Assembly: GCA_018401295.1 (NCBI GenBank)
Contig: JAGYLJ010000007.1
Span: 1 to 36,812 of the forward strand
DNA length: 36,812 nucleotides
Source of the DNA: a bacterium
Lineage (GTDB): Bacteria; Patescibacteriota; Minisyncoccia; Phycocordibacterales; UBA12079
Direction of reading: 5' to 3'
The notes beneath the pieces were generated by a model that was not told the DNA's origin, searched no databases, and saw only the letters and a list, made by a program, of their open reading frames with translations. Below, one piece after another: positions 28,779 through 34,728 of this stretch. The position numbers and the translations under genes were made by a program. The number at the start of each line of letters is the position of its first letter. The first letter of the stretch is position 1.

Positions 28779-28825
28779 CCCGCCTAAATAACTAAATAAC
28801 TAAAACCTAAATATCTAATTAATAA

Positions 28826-29371
28826 TTATTTTTTTCTTGAAAAGAACCTTCCGCTGTTTTCTTTGTAATTCATAAGATATTTTTTTGGGTCTTGGCAGAG
28901 ATCAGTAAAATCATCAACAGTTTCAATTAGCTTTGAAGAAGAAGATTTTCCAAAAGCCATTACCTCTACCTGACAACCCTCATTGGTTCTTAAATATTCA
29001 ACTAAAGGTATAAAATCACCGTCACCAGAAATCAACACAATAGAATCTAATTTTGGAGCTAGTTTGATAGCATCAACAGCAATACCTACATCCCAGTCGG
29101 CTTTCTTTGCTCCCCCAAAAAATATTTGAAGGTCTTTGGTTTTTGTTTCTATCCCTAACTTTTCTAGGGCTTCAAAAAAGTTTTTTTCGTCTTCTGATTC
29201 TGTGGTGATAACGTAAGCAATAGCTCTAATTAAAGCTCTGCCAGCCACAGCATCTTCCATTACTTGTTTAAAATTTACTTTTGCCCTATAGAGATTCTTG
29301 GCGCTATGATAAAGGTTTTGAGTATCAATGAAAATCCCTATTCTTTGTTCTTTATGTTTTATAACTGTCAT
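28826..29371 (-). CDS. NYN domain (LabA/DUF88-type) predicted RNase
   Basis: RIGIFIDTQNLYHSAK...KADWDVGIAVDAI...DSIVLISGDGDFIPLVEYLR. Confidence 0.9.
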   Translation of the reverse strand: MTVIKHKEQRIGIFIDTQNLYHSAKNLYRAKVNFKQVMEDAVAGRALIRAIAYVITTESEDEKNFFEALEKLGIETKTKDLQIFFGGAKKADWDVGIAVDAIKLAPKLDSIVLISGDGDFIPLVEYLRTNEGCQVEVMAFGKSSSSKLIETVDDFTDLCQDPKKYLMNYKENSGRFFSRKK

Positions 29372-29476
29372 TTTTTTAGGTTATTAGGTGTTAGCTTTTA
29401 GCTAATTAAAGAAAAAACTAAAGTTTTTTCATTATTAAAAAAGGAATATTTAAAGTTTACCATATCAACTCAAAAT

Positions 29477-29501
29477 AAAAAAACCGCAATGCGGTTTTTT
29501 T
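29477..29501 (-). terminator. Intrinsic terminator at end of rpsO
   Basis: AAAAAAACCGCAATGCGGTTTTTTT. Confidence 0.8.
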
Positions 29502-29772
29502 AGTTTTTGTTTTTTAATCCGAGTGTTTTGACAAGAGAGTCGTATCTTTTCGTATCTTTTTTCTGTAAATATTTTAAATGTGATCTTCTGTCAGCCACCA
29601 TCTGGAGTAATCCTTTGCGGGAGTGGCGATCTTTTTTGTGACTTTTTAAGTGGCTGGCCAATTCGTCTATTTTTTTAGATAACAAAGAAACTTGTGCCTC
29701 TGGGGAACCAGTGTCTGTTTCATGAATTCTTGTTTTTTTGATGGCGTTAGCCTTCTTTTGTTTGGTTAACAT
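29500..29772 (-). CDS. rpsO: 30S ribosomal protein S15; start revised from 29808
   Basis: MLTKQKKANAIKKTRIHETDTGSPEAQVSLLSKKIDELASHLKSHKKDRHSRKGLLQMV. Confidence 0.95.
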   Translation of the reverse strand: MLTKQKKANAIKKTRIHETDTGSPEAQVSLLSKKIDELASHLKSHKKDRHSRKGLLQMVADRRSHLKYLQKKDTKRYDSLVKTLGLKNKN

Positions 29773-29779
29773 TGTTGAG

Positions 29780-29808
29780 ATATTAGCACGAAAGCCCTTA
29801 TTTTGCAA
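29780..29808 (-). promoter_or_regulatory. rpsO promoter TTGCAA-17-TAATAT, 7 nt before ATG
   Basis: Hexamers and spacing read directly. Confidence 0.6.
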
Positions 29809-29890
29809 GGTCTTTTTATTATTTAATAATATAAGCTAAAAGATTGATTAAAATGTAAAACATTGATTTTTATTAGATTAATTGGATTTC

Positions 29891-30023
29891 AGCCCAATTT
29901 TACACTTAGAAGGGAATTTTTTGTAAGGTTAAAGTTATAAACTCCGAGGAAGGAGTTTTTTCCTATAAATAAGGAAAAGTTTATATCTCTGGCCTTTATC
30001 TCTTCTAAGTGTAAAATTGGGCT
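29891..30023. repeat. 133-nt branched inverted-repeat element (22-bp perfect arms, two internal hairpins)
   Basis: AGCCCAATTTTACACTTAGAAG (29891-29912) / CTTCTAAGTGTAAAATTGGGCT (30002-30023); inner TATAAAC/GTTTATA, ACTCC/GGAGT, TTCC/GGAA. Confidence 0.8.
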
Positions 30024-30068
30024 TAAATTTATTGATTTTTATTAATTTTACTATTTTTTCGAGTCTTT

Positions 30069-30095
30069 GTCGCCTTTGCCTTCGGCAAAGGCGAC
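30069..30095. other. 12-bp perfect hairpin GTCGCCTTTGCCTTCGGCAAAGGCGAC
   Basis: Sequence. Confidence 0.8.
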
Positions 30096-30108
30096 CTTTC
30101 GTCTCTTT

Positions 30109-30144
30109 AAGGGTACCATTTCCTTCTTCATAAATAATACCCTT
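30109..30144. other. Hairpin AAGGGTA...TACCCTT
   Basis: Sequence. Confidence 0.6.
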
Positions 30145-30151
30145 GAAAAGA

Positions 30152-30188
30152 CGGGCGAATTTGGTTAAAAAACAACCATTTTCGCCCG
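30152..30188 (-). terminator. Hairpin at 3' end of module 3 (possible terminator)
   Basis: CGGGCGAAAATGGTTGTTTTTTAACCAAATTCGCCCG then TCTTTTC on minus strand. Confidence 0.5.
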
Positions 30189-30191
30189 ATT

Positions 30192-30201
30192 AATACAGAT
30201 T
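30192..30201. repeat. Module 3 3' inverted repeat (AATCTGTATT on minus)
   Basis: Complements AATACAGATT at 31126-31135. Confidence 0.85.
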
Positions 30202-30408
30202 TTAATCCCCTCCTTTTTTTAGGAATCTAAAAATCCAGATTCCAACACAAATTCCGGCTAAAGGAATGACGATCTTTAAAAGATCGTATAATATCCCAGC
30301 AGAAATATCATCTATGAACCCATTGTCAAAGGCTTTCCCTAGACCCCAGAATACCGCAACTAAGACAAATGACGAAAATATTAACTTTCTTCCAAGTTTC
30401 GTTCTCAT
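30202..30408 (-). CDS. Small two-TM protein with basic C-tail, 68 aa
   Basis: SD AAGGAG; KLIFSSFVLVAVFWGLGKAF...LLKIVIPLAGICVGIWIFRFLKKGGD. Confidence 0.7.
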   Translation of the reverse strand: MRTKLGRKLIFSSFVLVAVFWGLGKAFDNGFIDDISAGILYDLLKIVIPLAGICVGIWIFRFLKKGGD

Positions 30409-30409
30409 T

Positions 30410-30739
30410 CTAGAGCTCCTTTTGTTTTTCTGTCCATCTTCTCCAGTCAGAGGTGGTGAGTTTGCTATCCTTCCCCATTAAAACTCTAACTACGAGCCCT
30501 CTATTAGAAAGAAAAAGGTTTATCTGCGAATCGGCCCCTTTCCAAAAAAAGGAAATCCATTCGTAATCTATATTGTGGCTGATTGCCCGGTTACCTTTTT
30601 TATCTAAAGCGTTTTTTGCCCATAGAGCAACTTTTTCCGGGGTTGTTTTTTTGGGGCCTTCAATCTCATCAGCCCAGTTCGCCAGTACTTCAATAATCTG
30701 TTTTTCCCTTTCTGATTCTAAAACAAACGAATGTTCCAT
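30410..30739 (-). CDS. Soluble hypothetical protein, 109 aa
   Basis: SD AAGGAGAGGGAA; in-order operon gene. Confidence 0.7.
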   Translation of the reverse strand: MEHSFVLESEREKQIIEVLANWADEIEGPKKTTPEKVALWAKNALDKKGNRAISHNIDYEWISFFWKGADSQINLFLSNRGLVVRVLMGKDSKLTTSDWRRWTEKQKEL

Positions 30740-30759
30740 TTCCCTCTCCTTTTTTTTGT

Positions 30760-31098
30760 TTATTTCTTATCACTTCCCACCAAGTGCAATGTGCCATGCA
30801 CGGTAAAGTCTTCTCTTTTCCTCTTGTGTGGGGGGGCTTCCCTCCGTTCGTGTTTCCATTTGGTGGTGTAGTACCACTCGAGGACTTTCTTTCTTGTCCC
30901 TCGATAGTATACTGCCGCCACGTGTTCCCCCTGAGCGATTTCGTCAGGGTGCAGTATGTATTTTTTTTGTAGCTTCCCCAAAAGGTTCTCATAGAGAGCC
31001 ATTTTGGTAAGCGGCAGAATGTTTTGGTTTATAGTCTGTCCTGAGACAAAGCCAACCACGAACATAAAAATAAACAAAAACAAAACATTTTTTTTCAT
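30760..31098 (-). CDS. Secreted/lipid-free hypothetical protein with signal peptide, 112 aa
   Basis: SD CAAGGAG; MKKNVLFLFIFMFVVGFVSGQ. Confidence 0.7.
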   Translation of the reverse strand: MKKNVLFLFIFMFVVGFVSGQTINQNILPLTKMALYENLLGKLQKKYILHPDEIAQGEHVAAVYYRGTRKKVLEWYYTTKWKHERREAPPHKRKREDFTVHGTLHLVGSDKK

Positions 31099-31125
31099 CC
31101 CTTTTTCTCCTTGAAGAAAGTTTTT

Positions 31126-31140
31126 AATCTGTATTATTTA
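31126..31140 (-). repeat. Module 3 5' conserved element TAAATAATACAGATT
   Basis: Exact copies at 31947-31961 and 32826-32840. Confidence 0.9.
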
Positions 31141-31171
31141 CCCCCCTATCAGCCTATCTGATGGGGGATTT

Positions 31172-31182
31172 TTTTAAAGAAC
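31172..31182 (-). promoter_or_regulatory. boxA-like element GTTCTTTAAAA, copy 3
   Basis: Matches rrn boxA-type sequence; preceded and followed by hairpins. Confidence 0.6.
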
Positions 31183-31267
31183 TAAACTACTATGAGATTT
31201 CAAACAAAAACTAATGCTTAAAATCTCAATAATAGGGTGAAGCTCAAAAAACGAGCTTCACCTTTGT

Positions 31268-31277
31268 AATACAGATT
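31268..31277. repeat. Module 2 3' inverted repeat
   Basis: Complements the 31947-31956 element. Confidence 0.85.
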
Positions 31278-31294
31278 TATTAAGGGTTTTTTGG

Positions 31295-31504
31295 TTAGAC
31301 AACCATCTCTGTTTTTTTAATTCGGTTTCTTCCTGATAAAAAAACAAAGAAAAATGAGAATGGAAATCCCCATATAGTAAAAAATGTATCTCTTACCCAC
31401 CACTCCCCAGAAGGTATGCTTATCGCTACGGTCATTACTGCTGCAACCACTGAACTTCCAAGAAGTGCAACAATCCAATCACAAATACTGAAAGATTTTT
31501 TCAT
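31295..31504 (-). CDS. Small two-TM protein, 69 aa
   Basis: SD AAAGGAG; hydrophobic segments. Confidence 0.7.
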   Translation of the reverse strand: MKKSFSICDWIVALLGSSVVAAVMTVAISIPSGEWWVRDTFFTIWGFPFSFFFVFLSGRNRIKKTEMVV

Positions 31505-31531
31505 TATCTTTTCTCCTTTCTTTACCTTCGT

Positions 31532-31756
31532 TTATTTTTTCTTGCCGAAAATCATTTTGATCCCGGCGAAAACGATAACGATTGCAAGAACTTGCCCTAA
31601 CAACGGGCCTAATCCTGTGATAACCGCATTGCGCAGGTTACTAAGAGCATTTATCAGAATAGTGGGATCAATTGCACATACAGTGATTCCGATTCCGACC
31701 ATCGTCCAAAGGAATCTCTTCGGGGTTCCCAAGAAAAACTTTACCCATTTATTCAT
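31532..31756 (-). CDS. Small two-TM pilin/holin-like protein, 74 aa
   Basis: SD AAGGAGG; ...GPLLGQVLAIVIVFAGIKMIFGKKK. Confidence 0.75.
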   Translation of the reverse strand: MNKWVKFFLGTPKRFLWTMVGIGITVCAIDPTILINALSNLRNAVITGLGPLLGQVLAIVIVFAGIKMIFGKKK

Positions 31757-31916
31757 TTTTTTCCTCCTTGTAGATAAATGTACCTTTACAGGTAAGACAG
31801 GTATATATTTTGTGGTCTAAAAATTCACTAGCCCACGCCTCATTTCTGTCAGGACCGACTATCGCGGAACCTTGTTGATCAAGATTTTTCCCGCCACAGT
31901 TTTCACAACGCATCAT
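31749..31916 (-). CDS. 55-aa zinc-ribbon-like protein absent from the ORF track (MMRCENCGGKNLDQQGSAIVGPDRNEAWASEFLDHKIYTCLTCKGTFIYKEEKNE)
   Basis: Own translation; CxxC...CxxC; SD GAGGAG; 8-nt overlap with downstream ORF start. Confidence 0.8.
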   Translation of the reverse strand: MMRCENCGGKNLDQQGSAIVGPDRNEAWASEFLDHKIYTCLTCKGTFIYKEEKNE

Positions 31917-31946
31917 ATTTTTCTCCTCAAGAGGTTTTTCAATTTT

Positions 31947-31961
31947 AATCTGTATTATTTA
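31947..31961 (-). repeat. Module 2 5' conserved element TAAATAATACAGATT
   Basis: Exact repeat. Confidence 0.9.
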
Positions 31962-31989
31962 TCCTGTTGGATATTTCCGACAGGATTTA

Positions 31990-32003
31990 TTTTAAAGAAC
32001 ATC
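31990..32003 (-). promoter_or_regulatory. boxA-like element GATGTTCTTTAAAA, copy 2
   Basis: Identical to copy 1. Confidence 0.65.
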
Positions 32004-32161
32004 TCACTTGGTAATTGGATTACCAAGTGATTTTTCTACTACAAAACCTCAATTCAAACAAAACAAATTAAGATTTTGATAATAGGGGTGAATTTGATTG
32101 AACAAATCAACTTCACCCTGCCAGGAGAACCCACCCGTGTGGGCTCTCCTTTTGAACGAAC

Positions 32162-32171
32162 AATACAGATT
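32162..32171. repeat. Module 1 3' inverted repeat
   Basis: Complements the 32826-32835 element. Confidence 0.85.
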
Positions 32172-32172
32172 G

Positions 32173-32270
32173 TTGTCTACCACCCCCGAATGGGCGGTGT
32201 CCGCCGTGTGCGGACTATCGATGACCCCGAACTTGTGGGTCGGCATGCCCCTGGGTGGGGTGGTAGACAA
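32173..32270 (-). ncRNA. 98-nt GC-rich multibranched structured element (closing stem TTGTCTACCACCCC/GGGGTGGTAGACAA)
   Basis: 14-bp closing stem with internal hairpins 32199-32215 and 32223-32241. Confidence 0.55.
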
Positions 32271-32282
32271 GATTGACGGAGT

Positions 32283-32621
32283 TTAGGCAACCGTCTCTAA
32301 CTTTTTGGCAAGTTCTACATCTTGCCCAAAAGTTGAGAGATCTATTTTTCCTTGCCCTGCCAATCTTCCTCCGTTTACCCACCAACTTTTTGGTTGGTCT
32401 TCTGGGGAAATGATCACCTCTTTCCCCCCCTTCTTATCTTTTATGAAAAGGGACATTCCCTTTTCAGAGATATTGAGAAATTTTTTAAATCTCTCGTCCT
32501 CTGTGTTCCAACTACCGTTTTCATGGTAGTAAGAACAAACATTTATTATACTGTCATCCCATGGACAGGAAGACTTATAATAAAAGCCAGAGGGGACGAA
32601 GGACACCCCTCCCAGCTCCAT
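32283..32621 (-). CDS. Hypothetical protein, 112 aa (module 1)
   Basis: ORF with AGGA upstream; sole ORF of the module. Confidence 0.65.
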   Translation of the reverse strand: MELGGVSFVPSGFYYKSSCPWDDSIINVCSYYHENGSWNTEDERFKKFLNISEKGMSLFIKDKKGGKEVIISPEDQPKSWWVNGGRLAGQGKIDLSTFGQDVELAKKLETVA

Positions 32622-32825
32622 TGTGTTCCTGGGTGTTCTCCAATAGGTTATGAAAACCCTTTCGAAGAGGGCCGAGGTTGAGATAACTTTATTCCGTCAC
32701 CAAGTAAATCTCTGATTGTTATACTTACTCAATCAACAATCAGCCCAACTTACTTGGTAACGAAATTAAAGAAAGAAAATCTAAGACTTTATGGACTTTT
32801 GACTTTATAGACTTTCGACTCTTCT

Positions 32826-32840
32826 AATCTGTATTATTTA
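32826..32840 (-). repeat. Module 1 5' conserved element TAAATAATACAGATT
   Basis: Exact repeat. Confidence 0.9.
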
Positions 32841-32866
32841 CTCACCAGACTATTTCTGATGAGAAT

Positions 32867-32880
32867 TTTTAAAGAACATC
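32867..32880 (-). promoter_or_regulatory. boxA-like element GATGTTCTTTAAAA, copy 1
   Basis: Sequence. Confidence 0.65.
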
Positions 32881-32999
32881 TCTCTTTATTGAGAGAGCTA
32901 TAAAAATAAGGGTTTTTCTTATTTTTATAGCTCTGCCAACAAAAATGGGCTTCTTCCGTGAGGAAGAAGCCCATTTTTGGCTATTTCGCAGAAATAGCC
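32880..32999 (-). other. Array of four adjacent hairpins in the leader of the structured locus
   Basis: 32979-32999, 32941-32978, 32894-32934, 32880-32897. Confidence 0.8.
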
Positions 33000-33071
33000 A
33001 TATTTTAAGCCATTTTTTTGCAAAAACTCCTTCCTCAAAGAATCTTTTATTTAGTTTTTAACTCTGTTTAT

Positions 33072-33100
33072 ACTATAACACCTATCATTTTATTTGTCAA
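33072..33100 (-). promoter_or_regulatory. Promoter P2: TTGACA-17-TATAGT
   Basis: Near-consensus sigma70. Confidence 0.85.
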
Positions 33101-33145
33101 GCTTTTCTGTCAATTAATTTACTTACCTTTCTTAACCACATTTAA

Positions 33146-33174
33146 ATGATAACACAGGTCGTTTTATTTGTCAA
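33146..33174 (-). promoter_or_regulatory. Promoter P1: TTGACA-17-TATCAT
   Basis: Near-consensus sigma70, similar sequence to P2. Confidence 0.8.
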
Positions 33175-33189
33175 GCATTTTTCTTAATA

Positions 33190-33220
33190 AAAACAGGGGT
33201 GTTTAGAACACCCCTGTTTT
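33190..33220. terminator. Strong bidirectional terminator AAAACAGGGGTGTTTAGAACACCCCTGTTTT
   Basis: Perfect stem, T tract. Confidence 0.85.
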
Positions 33221-33248
33221 TTTGTTTTGTGATATTCGCTAGAGTTAT

Positions 33249-33566
33249 TTATTCTGTCGAATTAATTAATTCATCAGCAATCAAATTAGCTCTCATTATA
33301 AGGTAGTCAGTACTATCGAAGTCCTCCCCTCTTTTGGTAGCTTCTTTCTCTGCTATTGTTCCCATGTTTATAAATTTTTGTTCATGCAAACCTAATGAGA
33401 TCTTCCCAGCGTCTATATCTTGGGCCAACTTAAAATTTCCTCTTTTCCCGAGAATCTCAACAACTGTGTCTTTTAAATTACCAACTTCTAATTCAGCGGT
33501 AGAAATCTCTGTTTCTAAATCTTTTTCTGGCTTATCAAAATTTTCAAAACTCATTGCTTCTTTCAT
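33249..33566 (-). CDS. Hypothetical protein, 105 aa
   Basis: ORF followed by strong terminator. Confidence 0.6.
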   Translation of the reverse strand: MKEAMSFENFDKPEKDLETEISTAELEVGNLKDTVVEILGKRGNFKLAQDIDAGKISLGLHEQKFINMGTIAEKEATKRGEDFDSTDYLIMRANLIADELINSTE

Positions 33567-33671
33567 AATATTTTTTATTAGTGACTAATGAAAACATTTT
33601 AACATAATTTCCCAAAATAAAAATATTTTACTGATGTCGCACAATATTTATAGTTGAGATATAATAAAGTT

Positions 33672-34592
33672 ATGAATTTGAAACAATTAAAAAGAGAGTA
33701 CTTAGAATATTTAGAAATAGAAAGAGGTCGGAGTCTCAAAACCGTCGAAAACTATGATAGATATCTTAGTAGTTTTCTTAACTTTGCTAAGATGGAAGAA
33801 CCACAAGCTATTAGTGACGAAGTGGTTAGACAATATCGCCTCTGGCTAAATCGTCAAACGACTCACACTGACGATACTCTCAAAAAAAGAACTCAGAATT
33901 ATTATCTGATAGCTCTGCGAGGCTTTTTGAAATACTTAGTGAAAAGAGAGATTAAATCTCTCCCACCAGAGCGAATTGAATTAGCTAAAGTCTCAGAGAG
34001 ATCTCTTGATTTAATCTCGGCTGAAGAGTTAAAAAGACTTCTAGATGCCCCTGATAATAAGGATATAAAGGGCCTAAGAGATAAGGCTCTTTTAGAATTG
34101 TTGTTTTCTACTGGTCTGCGGGTGTCTGAATTATGTGCCTTAAATAGTGATATGGATTTGAAAAAGGATGAAATGTCAGTACGGGGTAAAGGTGATAAGG
34201 TGAGAGTAGTTTTCTTTTCTGATGAAGCTAAACAGGCCGTAAAAGAATATTTATCTAAACGTAAGGATATGAATGATGCTTTGTTTACCTCATTGAACTC
34301 TAAAATTAAGAAGCCCATAAACCTACGGACGGGCAAGGAAGAAAGTCGGCTGACTCCCCGCTCGGTAGAAAGGTTGGTTAAACAGTATGCGATTAAAGCG
34401 GGCATTACTAAGAAAGTTACACCCCATATTATCCGCCATTCTTTTGCTACTGATCTGTTGCAGAATGGTGCAGATTTGCGTTCTGTGCAAATGATGTTGG
34501 GACATTCTAATATTTCTACTACTCAGATTTATACCCATATGACAGACAAACATTTGAGAGAAACTCATAAGAAGTTTCATAACAAACAATAA
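33672..34592 (+). CDS. XerC/XerD-like tyrosine recombinase; start revised from 33654
   Basis: LFSTGLRVSELCAL, HIIRHSFATDLLQNGADLRSVQMMLGHSNISTTQIYTH; -10 TATAAT at 33660-33665. Confidence 0.93.
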   Translation: MNLKQLKREYLEYLEIERGRSLKTVENYDRYLSSFLNFAKMEEPQAISDEVVRQYRLWLNRQTTHTDDTLKKRTQNYYLIALRGFLKYLVKREIKSLPPERIELAKVSERSLDLISAEELKRLLDAPDNKDIKGLRDKALLELLFSTGLRVSELCALNSDMDLKKDEMSVRGKGDKVRVVFFSDEAKQAVKEYLSKRKDMNDALFTSLNSKIKKPINLRTGKEESRLTPRSVERLVKQYAIKAGITKKVTPHIIRHSFATDLLQNGADLRSVQMMLGHSNISTTQIYTHMTDKHLRETHKKFHNKQ

Positions 34593-34666
34593 ACATCAAT
34601 GATGTTTAAATTTTCAATTTCTAATTTCTAATTTTCAATAAATTTTCAATGTTTAAATGTTCAATG

Positions 34667-34700
34667 AAAACGAATTTTGGCGAAGCCAAAATTCGTTTTT
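34667..34700 (+). terminator. Terminator AAAACGAATTTTGGCGAAGCCAAAATTCGTTTTT
   Basis: Perfect stem plus T tract. Confidence 0.85.
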
Positions 34701-34728
34701 TAAAAATTAAAAATTCATAGAAATGTTC

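Noticed and set aside
29773-29808. N-terminal extension of S15 (track start 29808)
   Set aside because: The extension overlaps the -10/-35 elements; S15 family proteins start at MLTKQKK-like sequence.
30690-31010. Alternative ORFs 30690-30992 (-), 30784-30972 (+), 30828-31010 (+)
   Set aside because: Overlap the better-supported SD-preceded ORFs 30410-30739 and 30760-31098.
32049-32286. Three overlapping 62-73 aa ORFs on both strands
   Set aside because: They lie over the multibranched GC-rich structure and module-boundary hairpins; no SD support; the structure explains the open frames.
30150-33175. CRISPR array or classical integron for the repeat-rich locus
   Set aside because: Repeats are three modules of 0.7-0.95 kb, not short repeat-spacer units; no Cas genes or recognisable attI/attC-intI arrangement. 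Cassette-like behaviour remains untested.
30150-33175. Integrated inovirus or RNA-phage-like genome
   Set aside because: Small TM proteins fit loosely, but there is no Zot/pI ATPase, replication initiator or polymerase.
30150-33175. Actual rRNA operon
   Set aside because: boxA-like and processing-stem-like signals are present but no 16S/23S/5S sequence was recognised and the modules contain SD-preceded ORFs.
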